Assembly (NCBI GenBank): GCA_021464245.1
Contig: JADCRB010000010.1
Location: forward strand, 467,001-531,000
Source: Carallia brachiata
Taxonomy: Eukaryota; Streptophyta; Magnoliopsida; Malpighiales; Rhizophoraceae
Direction of reading: 5' to 3'
Length of the DNA: 64,000 nt
Made by a program: the position numbers and the translations under genes. The notes under the pieces are model-generated. The model was not told where the DNA came from. It was given only the letters and a program-made list of their open reading frames with translations, and ran no database searches. Shown here in pieces: positions 1 to 11,962 of this stretch (position 1 is its first letter; each line of letters starts with the position of its first letter).

Positions 1-2297
1 TTGAACTAACGACGTTGGAGTTGGAATTTGAGTCCTCAGCCATGGTTGGATAGTCGCTCATTTGAGCGAGGAAGAAGAAGAAGAAGAAGAAAGAGAAACA
101 GACGCTTACTCGTTAGAGCCAAGGACTAGACGATGGCGGCACTACTTGACGTGGACGTAGTAGAGGGACTAGATGATGGCTCAGGCATAGCCGTTGTTGA
201 TGGAGGTAGACTGGAAAGAGGCGATGGACTGGAGGTAGACAACATTGGATTGGAAGAGAAGGACATAGGAATATCGGAGTCCAAGACTGATGACGTGGGT
301 TGGGAGGTAGAGGGAGATAAACTAGTAGATGGTAGCGACGGTGAAGGAAAACATGAGGTGACGTCTTCGAGGTTGATTGAAGAAGAGAGAGTTTTAAAAG
401 GGAAAGAATTTTCAACAAATGTGACATGTCGGGATAGGTAAATGCGATTGGTGTGAGGATCTAAACATTGATAACAATGATGAGGCTTAGAGTAGCCAAC
501 AAAGACACAAAGAGTAGACTTGGGCTGAAATTTATTTGGATTGGTGGGACGCAGCCAAGGATAACATAAGCGTCCAAAAACCCGAAGAGTGATAAATGGG
601 AGGCATGTGAAAGAGTTGTTCAAATGGAGATGTATTTTGAAGATTGGGGGTAATTTGTCTATTGATAAGATACACAGCATTTTGACATGCAAAGGTCCAG
701 TAAGAAACAAAGACATTTGCATGATGGAGCATGGTCAGGGCAGTTTTAATGATATGCCTATGTCGCCTTTCAGCAATGCCTACGTGTTGTGATGTGTAAG
801 GTAGTGAGAATAAGTGTTGAAAACCTTGTTGTGAGAGATAGGATTGAAGTCCAATATATTATCCACCACCATCAAAATAAACGGTCTTGATATGTGTTTG
901 AAAATATTTTTCAACAAGTTTTTGGAACTTTTGAAAAATTTGTGTCACATTAGACTTATGTTTGAGAGGATAATGTCAAGTGTAATGAGTAAAGTGATCA
1001 ACGAAAATCACATAATATCGATATTTATCACAAGAGATAACAGGTGCAAGTCCCCACACATTGACAAAAATTATTTCTAATGGTTGAGAGCTATGAATAG
1101 ATAATACTCCAAAGGGTAAACGATGATTTTTATTGCTAAAACAGGAATTACAAAAATCAACATAATTATTTTTGGATAAGGGTAAACTATAAATTGAAAC
1201 TAGATGGTGAAGGGATCAGTGATGAAGATGACCAAGGCGTTGGTGCCAAATGGAGAGAAAAGGTGACACACTCAGAGTGGTGTGGTGAACAGAAGATGTA
1301 TTGGCTTGCTGTGATGGCCATTCATACAAGTCTCCACTAATTTGGCCGCGCGAAAGAACTGCCCCCATGCTCAAATCCTTCAAACAACAAAAGAAGAAGG
1401 GAAATTCAATGGACGTTTTTATTGGTCTTACAAAATAATGGCTCCTGTATGGGTTATAGAGATACCATTACCATTGCCAACTAAAACATCATTATTGTCA
1501 TTGTACTCTGAATAGACTGCAAGATTGTGCACATCTGAGGTGATGTGATGAAAGGTGCCTGAATTCATAATCTAACTATCCTTGTTAGACGGTGGTGACC
1601 GAGCTGTGAGATTAGCCTAAGGATCAAAGAACCTCAATCTGCAAACTGGTGTAGTATAGCTATATTTATCACAAATTTGACATTGGGCCTGAGCTCTTCC
1701 TGGATTCATGGAATTTCAGTAGTTGGGCACAAAGGAGCCCCCCGCGGTTAAGACTGAAAATTATGTTGCTGAAGGCCGCCATAAGGTGTTCAGGGTGTGG
1801 GAAACAAATTGCTAGACCGTGGAGAGAAATTATCAGGTGGGAAATTTGTGAGCCTCGAAGAGAAACTTTGAGCAAAACTTGGTAGACTGCGGACGTGCTT
1901 GACCACCACCACGTCTATGGCTGAACTGAGCAGTAATGATTGGTGCTTCCTTCCTGACTTCTTCGTGTTTGAGGAAAGTTTCATGGTCTGTCAATTTATC
2001 AACTAATTTTTCATGCGTAATTGGGGTATTACAGACTCTAATACTATGTCATGAAATCATTCCACCTAAAAGTTTAAACTGTAAGATGAGGTCCAAAATA
2101 TAGATCATATATTATACTCCAACACGCCCCCTCGCACGAAAGTTTAGCTCACTTGGATTGGAAGTATGCACAAACTAGACTCACTTGGGCCTTAAGTATA
2201 AACAAACCATAAATTTATAATTAATTCACAAGTAAATGTGAGTGTAGCGAGATTTGAACTTACGATCACTAGATCATGAAAGCTCTGATATCATAAT
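1..2297 (-). mobile_element. Decayed Ty1/Copia retrotransposon, gag to integrase, cut by the left edge
   Basis: Read on the minus strand, this stretch keeps the order of a Copia polyprotein. A gag-like segment near 1985-1900 is followed by a degraded zinc knuckle near 1700-1660 (CQICDKY, then VCR). A protease/pre-integrase segment near 1590-1450 contains NSGTFHHITSD and VGNGNGISITHTG. The integrase C-terminal part at 732-300 contains NLQNTSPFEQLFH, YPWLRPTNPNKFQPKS and CVFVGYS, followed by a Ser/Pro-rich tail. Stops and frameshifts break every domain, so it is not functional. Reverse transcriptase and RNase H should lie to the left, outside the window. On the minus strand a TGATATCAGAGC motif at about 2285-2296 matches the usual initiator-tRNA(Met) primer-binding region of plant Copia elements. 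The Copia assignment is firm; exact boundaries are not. Confidence 0.85.
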
Positions 2298-2520
2298 GAA
2301 ATTGACAGATAATTGATTTGTTATTCAAGGCTTGAATTTCATTCATCACAATAATCGTATATATATAAGAGGAACTAACTTGGAGAATAAGTCTAAAACA
2401 ACTATACATAGGAACAATAAATTAGGAGAAAATCTTAAGACAAATAAATGAAGATCTCAGTCAAATATAAGAAGAATAGCTAGCTAGGAGCTGTATCCTT
2501 ATTAGATTTAACGGTAAGCA
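2298..2520 (-). mobile_element. Probable 5' LTR of the Copia element
   Basis: This segment lies just outside the primer-binding motif. On the minus strand it carries a TATATATA run near 2350, about where an LTR promoter TATA would sit. The outer end is placed near 2520 because EXORDIUM-derived sequence begins immediately beyond it. The partner LTR is outside the window, so the limits are inferred. Confidence 0.45.
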
Positions 2521-2529
2521 TTCCTGATA

Positions 2530-2745
2530 TGCCTAGCCTACATTCGGGGTCGGTAACTCAGAAACTCAGTGCCCGGACTATTGCGCGTGGCCATTTTACC
2601 AACCAATCTGCGATTTTACCAACCAATCTATGAACCATAGAGCCCACCGCTGGTTGCGGCTAATAACGATTGATGGAATGGTAATCAATTGGGCTAGTCT
2701 TGTGGCTGGACGGTAACTAACCCATTTGGAAATGGCTGCTTCCAA
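2530..2745 (+). pseudogene. EXORDIUM-like (PHI-1 family) gene fragment
   Basis: Across frames the plus strand reads VGNSETQCP, then CAWPF-QPI, then LVAANND, IDGMVIN-ASLVAG and TVTNPFGNG. These are the conserved blocks of the C-terminal half of plant EXORDIUM/phosphate-induced proteins, which are secreted and linked to growth. There are stops, frameshifts, and a local tandem duplication of about 20 bases around the QPI block. The N-terminal half is missing: the fragment starts right where the Copia LTR ends. A second, fuller copy lies at 10449-11365. I infer that the Copia element inserted into an EXORDIUM copy, so the missing half may lie left of the window. Confidence 0.75.
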
Positions 2746-4236
2746 TTTTACGTGTCTTTTTTTTTTTTTCTATTTCATTCATTTGTACAAATAAAAAATT
2801 CGTGATTAACCAATTCTCTTCTTTTTTTGGTCAGATAATCTTCACTTCTGCTATAACCTATTGAGTTTTTGCTTGTGATCTAAAGCGCATTTGAAACGTA
2901 AAAATTCAAGTGGCTTTTCAGCTACACGAATGCTACATGATTGTGTCGTCGATTTCAATTTCGTGGTCCAATTTTCACAAGGGGTTTTGCAACTTGCTGA
3001 CAGTTGTAGGGATGCAAATTTACCCCTGCCCCACAAGAAAAGATGAGATCCCATTCTCCCCAGTATTCGAAATAATCAAACAAATATTCCATAGCCTTGT
3101 CCATCCCCATCAAGGAAATTGTCTCCCATTAGTTGCCTATCCCAACGAGCAAAGTCCAAGGAGTTGGGGGGAACTTAACAAGAACACTGTCCGAAATCCT
3201 TTAATTTAATTCCATCCTTCCAGTCCAAACAAAGAAAGAAACAACCCTCTCATTAAATATCTAAGGACATATGTTGTTTAGGACTTGGCAATATAGAACG
3301 GGACGGTTACGGGCCGGCAGGCCGGAAAAGATTGAAGCCATAGCCATTTGAGCCTGATAACTCTACCCAACACGATTGTATATTCAATATAGGAAATATT
3401 TCACCCAGGAACAAATTTTATAAATAAATCATATGAAATTGGAGGATTTACGTGTGAAGCAGCGAAAAAATTATTGTATGGAATATTTGTGGTCTTACAT
3501 GTACACTAATAAGTTTAAAACTAATGTTCAAACCTCAGACATAATTAAATTTTCTAACACGTTAAAGTTTACTCTGTTTATTTGAAAAAAACAAAAACTG
3601 TCGTCAGTTTGCCCCTGAAAGGAATGAGATTTGCATTAAGAAAAAAAGAATAATATCAACGATAAACTTTACAGAAAATTTTCACAAAACTTTATAAATA
3701 GCAGTTAATGGTCTAAAATTTAGATTAACACCAAGTTTATATAGGATTAATTTTTTTTTTCTCATAAACAGTTTAATTTAAAAAAAAAAAACAAAAGTAC
3801 CAAAAATTCATTGATATATCAACAATAATATCAATTCGCCAAGAGTACAAAGGTGAGCTTTCATGCAATTTATCACTACTCAACAAAATATAGAATTCTG
3901 CCCACTCACACGAAACGATCATCAACTAATTGACTTACCAACTAGTTTCTTTGAAAAAAAAAAAAAAAAAAACTTGGACCTCCTATAGTTCAGTCGCTGC
4001 TACTAGCAGACTTGAGTTCTAGCCTGCTATTTTGGAATCAAACCTAAATTGTTTGCCTTATGGCACATAATCTTGTGAATAAGTCGGGCTAATTTTATTC
4101 TGCTTTTTTTGTTTTTAGGAGAAATGACATGCCCTATGCTTTTATGGAAAAATACTTCCACTTTTTTTTTTTTCTTTTGAAACTAATGACTCAACAATTA
4201 AGATATGAAAAATAAGGAAAAGATTAGGATTCCAAC
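2746..4236. other. Intergenic, no gene seen
   Basis: AT-rich DNA with poly-A/T tracts. The open frames here have no recognisable domains and unlike composition to the real exons. A tRNA-like segment near 3980-4040 is listed separately. Confidence 0.7.
3978..4040 (+). repeat. tRNA-like (SINE-type) motif pair
   Basis: A box A-like TAGTTCAGTCG is followed about 20-25 bases later by a box B-like GACTTGAGTTCTAGCC. This resembles the internal pol III promoter of tRNA-derived SINEs. No full tRNA cloverleaf is possible. Similar pairs occur at 12503-12560 (minus), 48235-48320 and 61230-61290. Confidence 0.35.
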
Positions 4237-4239
4237 TTA

Positions 4240-4973
4240 GGGGGTGTTTGGGTTAATTTTTAAGAGAGTACATTTATATTTCATTTTCAAAAAATAGAAA
4301 AATGAGCGTTTGATTAATTTTTTTAAGCTGTTGTTTGATTCTACTTATTTCCTTATATGATATTTTAAAAGCAACTAATTGAAAAGTAACTCAATGTTAC
4401 TTTTTCCTATTTTTTGAGTTGCTTTTCAGTTTTTAATATTAATAATAATTTATATAAACTAAAATACCCTTAAATAATATTTATATAAATTCATAATTTT
4501 TTTACTTACCGCTTGAATATGATTTGTTAGTAGTAAATAAATTTCATCAATATTTATATAAACGTAATACTTTTATCTTTTAATAATTCGTAAATATTTT
4601 TTTACTTCAAAATTTCATTAATATTGATATTTAAAAAATATTTCAAAAATTATATTTTTTATTATCTAGTAAACATTAATATTTTTTTGAAAAAATAAAA
4701 TTAAGTAAGAAAATTCTTAATATTATTTATAAAATATTTATTCTAAAAATAAAAATTATAAAATATAAAGATAATTTTGTTAATATAATAAATTAATATA
4801 AATTAAATGTCCAAATCAGTCATTTAGTTATTTAACAGTAACAGTAAGTACAAATTTAACCAAATACTTCATTAGTTTTTTAGTAATCAGTAACATGTAA
4901 CAGTAATCAATAATCAACAATTAACAATAATAACCAGTAACAATAATATTAAACAAGTAAGTCAAACAGACCC
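4240..4973. mobile_element. Tourist-like MITE (PIF/Harbinger type)
   Basis: The left end reads GGGGGTGTTTGGGTTA and the right end, reverse-complemented, reads GGGTCTGTTTGACTTA. Both ends are flanked by TTA (4237-4239 and 4974-4976), the usual target duplication of PIF/Harbinger elements. The interior is about 734 bp, extremely AT-rich and non-coding. It must have been mobilised by a transposase encoded elsewhere. Confidence 0.65.
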
Positions 4974-4976
4974 TTA

Positions 4977-5304
4977 ATCCCCAAAAAAGACCACGTTAAA
5001 AAATCACTATCCTCGTTAACGCATGTACAGATTTACCGGATACCAGGGCGCTATTGGCCTACATGGGACACGAATTACACGCTACTTCTGGCCCAAGTTG
5101 TGGGGGGACTTCTCGGAACCAGCATGCCCACGAAAACGCTTCTGGAGTTCGAGTCTTGTGTATGAGAAAATAGGCGCTAGGAAAGTTTTGCCTCCTTTAA
5201 TGGGTCCACCCGGTTCGAATTAGATTAGTCAGAGTCCAATGAGTTTTTAGATACCAGGACTTTCAGAAAAAAAAAAAAAAAATTCTTATATCAAATTATA
5301 AAAG
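4977..5304. other. Intergenic, no gene seen
   Basis: A somewhat GC-richer island at about 5010-5220 has a short open frame (66 residues) with no recognisable family or splice context. It ends in a poly-A run at about 5267-5281, which would fit a retroposed fragment, but I cannot identify a source. Confidence 0.5.
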
Positions 5305-6850
5305 CATAAATGCCAATTTGATCCATAAAATTTCGCCGTGTTTTAAATTTCACTCACAATATTTTTTTTGTTAAAATTAGTATATAACGTTATGTCTGTG
5401 AGTATAATTTAATCTTTCCGTCCATAATATCTTTAACTTTGTTAAGATGGCGTGACGAAATTTGACACGTCACTAATTTTTTCTAATGTCAACATGCCAC
5501 GTTAGCATTTGTTGGTGACTTGACATTTTTAAAATTAAGAATAAAGTATAATGATTAATTTAATCCACAAAGTTTCAGAATGTTTTATATTTCTCCCATA
5601 AACATTTTTTTGTTAAAATTGATGTATAACATTACGTCTGTCAGTCTAATTTGGTCATTTCGTCCATAACGCCATTAACTTTACAGACGTGATACGAGGG
5701 AGTGTTACCCGTCAATAATTTTCGTCCACATGTCATGTCTGCATCTCTTACTAACGTGGTATTTTTAAAATTAGGAGCAATAATTTTTCAAAAAAAAAAA
5801 GTTTAATTGCAACAAAATTTTAATATCTAAACCAAACATCTCATGATTAAAATCACACTTTGCAAAAACACATATCCACTTGAATACCTCTATTTTTTTA
5901 GTAAAATAAATAAATAAATAAAATTCAGCAAAAGTCACCATCATCTTCATCTTTGGATTTTTTTTTATCGTTGCCACTGCTTCCTCGTCGAATTGTCGTT
6001 GTTGCCTCCAGCCACCATTAGCATTACCAGTACGAAGCCATCTCTCTGGAAACATCATGCACCAATCCTCTTGATCCTGCCACTCACGCACCCGAAAAAA
6101 GCTAGTGGATTGCCAAAACTGCATTTCTCGAGCCGCACTACTGCATGTTCTGACTAATTCATCCTCATATGTAGTTTTCTTACCATTTAAACACAGAATA
6201 TAACCTCTGTTTGCCAATTTGATCAAGACAAAAAAAACGTTTTTAGTGTTTCTTCTTTCTTTTTTCTGTTAAAGAAATATCAAAACAAAAATTTCCCAAA
6301 TTTTTGTTTTGATATTTATTTTCCTTGATTTTTTTGCAAGTTGTTAAGTTTTTTTGTTTATTTTCTAAAACTTACTTCTTAATTTTAAAAATCTTACGTC
6401 AATGGCATGTTGACAAGAAAAAAAATTAATAACGTGTTAAACTTCATCGTACCACATCAGTGGAATTAATGACATTATCGACGGAAGAACCAAATCAAAT
6501 AGACCGACTTAATGTTATGAATCAATTTTAACAAGAAAAAAAAAACATTATATGCGAATCTTAAAACACGTTAAAATTTTGTAGGACAAATTGACCTTTG
6601 TACCTTAAATGCCACATTAGCAACAAACCGATGTTGATGTGGCATGCTGACATGGAAAAAAATTAATGAAAAAAAATTAATGACATGTCAAATTCCATTG
6701 CACTACGTCAGCAGAATTAACGACGTTATGAATAGAATGATTAAATTAGACTCACAAATATTATGTTATGAACTAATTTTAATAAAAAAAGTATTATAAA
6801 TAAAATTTAAAATGTACTAAAATTTTATAGGTGAAATTGTCCTTTATTCT
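5305..6850. mobile_element. Foldback-type element with duplicated long inverted arms
   Basis: The left arm holds two tandem, diverged copies of a unit of about 240 bp (about 5305-5550 and 5552-5785). Each runs from a TTTGATCC-like or TTTAATCC-like start through TTGTTAAAATT-GTATAACGTTA to a TGCCACGTTAGC-like end. The right arm (about 6370-6850) holds two copies in inverted orientation. Between the arms is a non-homologous core of about 580 bp. Long inverted arms built of internal repeats are typical of Foldback elements and some Mutator-like elements. I did not find a clean target-site duplication. Confidence 0.65.
5927..6226 (-). pseudogene. Unrecognised coding-like segment inside the foldback core
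   Basis: The core of the foldback element contains an open frame on the minus strand. Its first about 100 residues look protein-like, with balanced composition, many Trp/Arg/Glu and segments such as REMQFWQSTSFFRVREWQDQ. The rest of the frame runs into AT-rich DNA. I do not recognise the family. It may be a host fragment picked up by the element, or part of an element gene. There is no flanking gene structure to suggest expression. Confidence 0.3.
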
Positions 6851-8900
6851 AATAATAAAAAATTATTTGAATCTAGATATTCTCTGGCCATTGTATTCTT
6901 TTTGGTGCGTATTCTCTAGCAATGTCTAGAGATACATTATCCCAACTGAAAAGGCAGGAAAGTGCACGTGGGTGGGCCGGTGGCGCGCACCTTACGATGA
7001 GGAACATTTTTTTCTTTGTACTTGAATAAGTCCACGGTATTTTTCGAGTTTACCAGCGAAATCAGCATATGAAAGCATAAACAAATTGAAAATAAAGATG
7101 GGTGGATTACGTGTGTTAAAATTCCACTAATCAAATCCCAATAATTTATTACTTAATATAGTAATTTAGTAATAAATTAATGTATATTTTTTTATATTGG
7201 TCAAAATTTGAGTTTCATTGATATCATTTTTTTAACAAAATAAACGAGGTTGTTGTAGTACAGTATTTAATTTAATATTTTTTAGTATTGAGGTCACGTG
7301 GAAAGGCTTATTAGGTCCCATTAATACTTAAGTAAAAAGTTTTTTCTTACAAAAAAGATTAAATAAGGATGTAATATGTGACTTTTAATCTTAATATATA
7401 TATCTAATAACTTAGATACTAATGATGAATATTTTTTTTATTAAAAAAATAGTAATAATTTTAATAAGCTTTGTGATTAATGAGACATAATTTATTCTAT
7501 TCAAGTGGCCAAATTAGTCTTTGTCAAAATGCCAAATTTTGACCCGACGTGATGGGTCAACGTGAATAGCTCCAAAAAATTTGACACACACCTGACGAGG
7601 AAATGGTTTGATTCCAAAATGATTTTAAAATGACTTAAAAATTGCAGGTCAATTATTTTTTATTATATAAATTTTCAGTAATAATTTTTTTATAAAATTT
7701 TCTCAATTTTTTAAAATTTCATCTTTTTTATGGCATGGTGAATCAGTAAGCCAACCCAAACTTATCTCGAACTAAAAATGATAAAATTCAAAATAAATTA
7801 AAAACAACTTAACCAATAAATAATTAAATTAGAAATGACTAAAACCAGAAATACCTTACTTAGCAACCTATTTTGAAATCTCTCGTCTCAATGTTTACTT
7901 TTTAGGATGCTAGCCGCCAGGCCTCAAATCATTTTAGCTAGAAGAAAGAATTTATTTCATGAATTGTCACCACCAATATTTCAACCACTAATTAGCATTA
8001 ATGCACTACAGATTTATGAGAAATATGAAAATTATTAATATATACATAAGAAAATGTTTGTTGAATTCTTGTTCATCTTTTATTCACAAAATTTAACAAA
8101 GGATGCTATCGTACTCTCCTCATATCAACCCACATTTCAGAAATCTCCATATTTTCTCCTTTTAATGGCTTAATATCTTCCACTATCCATTTTTATACTA
8201 GCAGTTAATAGACGCTACGTATATGTACCATAAAAATACTACTTGACAACCCCTCCGCGAAACAGGGATGAATTGTTCAGGGAGGGACTGCAAATTTCTC
8301 ACTAACCCAACGTTTGTCTTGGGAAGCGTCGTCAACTCTTATGAATTTCCTCCAATATTAAGTGCAATCAATTAATTAAGCTGATTTGTTAGCACTACTG
8401 CTTTCCCATTTTGTTAAAATAAAAACAGGAAAAAAAATTTGGTGGTTTAATTTAAATAGGTTTAAAATAATTATAAAATAATATAAATCGTTAAATGATT
8501 GAATTTATGAAAAAATAAAAATAAAAAAAATGATAAATAACATTAGATAAAATTTTGTAACTATTTATTATTATATATGCAAAACCACCTAATGTTACAA
8601 AAAAAAAAAATACAGTTGTCAATTTATTATGGTAATGACGGAACTCCTGAACCACAAGTACCTAGTAGGCTATGTATTGATACTTATGTCAAAATGAATT
8701 AGCGAGGGTAATCAACGTGCCATTTATATGGAATGTCAATTGGCATCATTCTTTTGACTGATCTACAACCATAATTTGCACCTTCAATAACATCCTGGGG
8801 TCGCTATTGGAGCTGCGTGGCTGAAAGTTGGTGGATGCGCAAATGTGGATGGCTAAGTTTTATTTGGGAATTTCACTAAAAAAAAGTTTGGCCTTATTAT
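6851..8900. other. Intergenic, AT-rich, no gene seen
   Basis: Long AT-rich stretch with homopolymer runs. No domain-bearing frame, RNA gene or bounded repeat could be supported. Confidence 0.7.
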
Positions 8901-8913
8901 ATATGCATCTCGT

Positions 8914-9600
8914 TTGCTAAATTCGAAAGAAAACTTCATAGGAAGTTTTGGTGATCCGAAAACCCTGCAGCAAGATGTTTCCGAGAGGGAGGAGGCCGTC
9001 CCTTGCGAATTGGATAAAATGAAAAAAACTCAATATGGAGGCGCCAATGCCATTTCTAACACTAGATCGAGCGTTCTGAGTTGTCCGTTGCCTATCTTGT
9101 CGTCGTTGCCATTGTCACTGTCGCCATCTTTGCGTCTACCGCTGCTGTGCTCCTTCCTCTCCACCAGATCCGGCCTTAGAACGGACACCCATAGCCTCTC
9201 CAGCTTCTTTTGTTGTTTGCTAACACGTCCATCGCTGCCTCTATTGCATTTGCCACCGCCTCCGTCATGTGTGCCGCCGCGTCAGCCGTGTGAGCCGCTG
9301 CATCTGCTGCCATCAACCTCTTTCTCCGCCAGTTTTGGAAGCTGGGAGGGATCATACCATTGTTTTTTGAGATGGGTGTCATATGGTTGTTGTGTTTCAC
9401 TTTGTATAGTATGTAATTCAGTAGGTTGGGAGATTGTTGTTGAGTATACTTGGTTGATTTTTGTCACTGATCTGTCAAAGGGCATTGTGTGCTGTTATAA
9501 GCAACTTAGTCTTACTAAATTAGATCTATCTGAAATTTTAGGTTTAGATAAGTTTAATTTTATATTGGTGGACACTCTTGTTAAAGGATTTTATCAATAG
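8914..9600 (+). pseudogene. Open frame of doubtful coding status
   Basis: A 228-codon frame opens at 8914. Its middle (about residues 50-115) is Ser/Leu/Pro-rich low-complexity, and its end becomes AT-rich. In another frame the GC-rich part (about 9080-9410) reads as hydrophobic, Ala/Val-rich, membrane-like sequence, so the segment may be a relic of a membrane-protein gene with shifted frames. I recognise no family, see no convincing promoter, and find no partner exon. A poly-A tract follows at about 9760. Confidence 0.25.
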
Positions 9601-10448
9601 GAGCTTTGTACCCAGTTAGTGAGTAGTCCTTTTGACTAATTTAGTATTTGGCTGTTCTGGTCATATTGTACTTCTATTTTATACAGATTTTTTCGATATC
9701 TTTGTGTCAGAACTATATACACAATCACGTTTTATTCATGCAATGATTTTCCATACTAAAAAAAAAAAAAAAATCAAAGCTTAGAGAGCAAGCCCCTCCC
9801 AAGGACACTACCTCTCAGCCTACGTTTCTTGAACGAGCACTGTTCTATTTTCAGGCAAAAAGTTGTTTGAAAACTGCATGAATGCAACTAATTGTATTTA
9901 ATTTACAACTGTCTCGATTTCAAGTGTAACTAAAAAGAAAAAAAAATCACTATTATTTAGTTACACTTACAATTCAATTAATTGCACATTAAATCCGATA
10001 AATTATTCAGACATGTTTTTCGAGTCTCTCTCTGCCTTGAACTATTATTTTATTATTATTAATGAAGTGAAATAATATTACGTGGGCACATACTTAATTT
10101 ATCTACTTAGTAAATCATGTAGAAGATAATAACATTCAATAATTTTTTTAATTTAATACATTTTCCATAATCTTACAATTTAAATCATTATATAACTATC
10201 TTGTTCTAAACATTACATTGCTCATTTAGAATTTTCAAAATGATTAAATTGTTTATGTGTGACCAACTCTCCTCATCATCGGCTAGCTGCTAGCTAGCTT
10301 AGCTACACGCCCACACCCGCACGAGCAATTCATTCCTAATCGCTATAATACTTACCAACCATGTACACGTTCAGCATCCCATCTCATTAGTCAGCAGTCA
10401 TTACTTGACACTTGAAAGAAAGCCCTGTAGCACAAGATTACTCTTCTC
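9601..10448. other. Intergenic; former promoter region of the EXORDIUM-like pseudogene
   Basis: AT-rich until about 10260, then less so. A CTATAATA motif near 10343-10350 lies about 100 bases before the pseudogene ATG and may be the relic of its TATA box. Nothing else is supported. Confidence 0.4.
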
Positions 10449-11365
10449 ATGGCATCCTCTCCTTACCATTTCACCAATATTATGGCTTCACTTTTTGTAC
10501 TTTCACCCTTTGTCAATCCTGCCTTGGCCATATCAAGAAAGCTTGCAGCTCTGGTCCAAAAACAGCCCCTTGTTCTCAAGTACCACAATGGCCCACTTCT
10601 CAAAGGCAACATGACCCTCAACCTTGTCTAGTACGACAATTTCTCTACAGTTCAGCACTCCATCATCGTTGACTTTCTTCACTCCCTCAATTCTGGTGAA
10701 ATTCCAACTGGGAGATACGGAGACGGCCTGTGCACCGTTGTTGTAGGGAATCAAATCCTTGACGAGCATTACTCTCTGGGAAAGTCCCTGACAATGTCGC
10801 AGGTTGGGCATTAGCGTCCAAATCTGGTAAGGGTAAAAACGCGGTCACTTTCGTTTTTACTGTGGGTGATGTGGCTGTCGATGGATTTTGCACGATCAAG
10901 TGCGGGAACCGCTGATCGGACAGGGTGAAACTGGTAAGTATGCGTATGCATGGGTTGGTAATGCGGTAACTGATTGTCCTGGCCAGTGCGCGTGGCCTTT
11001 TCACCAGCCTATCTATGGCCCCAGACTCCACTGTTAGTTGCTCCCAACGACGACGTTGGCCTTGACGGCATGATCATAAATATCGCCGCGGTTTTGGTGG
11101 GAACACTGACCATTCCGTTTGCAGAAGGGTACATCCAGGGGCCATCTAACGCGCAGCTTGCAGCTGTGAACGCTTGCGCGGTTACTTTCGGTAAAGGGTC
11201 TTGCTCGGGATATCCGGTGGAAGTTCTGGTGACAAAACGACCGGAGCCAGCTACAACTCGTTTGGTATCAATGGACGCAAGTATCTGATACCTGTAATGT
11301 GGGACCCGCAAACCTCCACTTGCAAAGCCCTCTCGTTTGACCTAAAAAGAAATTGCAAGGCATAA
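10449..11365 (+). pseudogene. EXORDIUM-like (PHI-1 family) pseudogene
   Basis: Intronless relic of an EXORDIUM/phosphate-induced protein. It opens with an ATG and a signal-peptide-like hydrophobic start, then KYHNGPLLKGN-TLNLV. At that point the expected WY codon is TAG (10629-10631), a nonsense change consistent with TGG to TAG. In-frame similarity continues (VQHSIIVDFLHSLNS), then part of the WWKTTEKY region is missing. GNQILDEHYSLGKSLT follows. After shifts come [42 protein letters not shown], and near the end SFGINGRKYLIPVMWDPQTS, then a natural stop at 11363-11365. I count at least one nonsense codon, one internal deletion and several frameshifts. Working members act in the cell wall/apoplast in brassinosteroid- or carbon-linked growth; this copy cannot make such a protein. 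Confidence 0.85.
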
Positions 11366-11446
11366 AGAATGTAATTAGAAATTTAATAATCGACGTGTGT
11401 TTATATTATTTACATATAGGATATATTTGGTATATAGATTGGATAG

Positions 11447-11952
11447 GGGATAAGTATTAAAAAAGTTCTAAACCTTTAGATTTTTTTTCATTTAAGTTCT
11501 AAACTTTTTTGAGATTTCATTTCAGTCCTAAACCTTTTGATTTTACTCTAAATCAGTCCTTCTGTTAGTCAAACCGTTAAAAATTACTGTTCATTAACAG
11601 AAATTTTTTTAAAAAGGTAAAATACACTATTTAAATATTTTTTTTGTTATTAAATACTTGTATTTTACTCTCAAATATTAACATATAAGTTGAGATTTTA
11701 GATTTTTTATTTTTTATTTTATTTTTTTTAAGATTATACAAAGTATTTCTATTAACTGGTGAATTGAAATAGTGTATTTTATCTTTTTAAAAAAATTTCC
11801 GTTAGTGAACAGTAATTTTTAACGGTTTGACTAACGGAAGGACTGATTTAAAGCAAAATCAAAAGGTTTAGGACTGAAATGAAATCTCAAAAAGGTTTAG
11901 GACTTAAATGAAAAAAAATCTAAAGGTTTAGGACTTTTTTTATACATATCCC
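11447..11952. mobile_element. Mutator-type MITE with long inverted arms
   Basis: The ends read GGGATAAGTATTAAAAAAGT (left) and, reverse-complemented, GGGATATGTATAAAAAAGT (right). The arms extend for about 180-200 bp (11447-11640 and 11770-11952) with few mismatches, enclosing a short AT-rich loop. The element is flanked by an exact 10-bp direct repeat GATTGGATAG (11437-11446 and 11953-11962). A 9-11 bp target duplication plus long inverted repeats is typical of Mutator-superfamily elements. There is no coding capacity. Confidence 0.9.
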
Positions 11953-11962
11953 GATTGGATAG

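Noticed and set aside
5023..5223. 66-codon open frame in a GC-richer island
   Set aside because: No domain, no splice context, and it sits among repeats; a chance frame is more likely.
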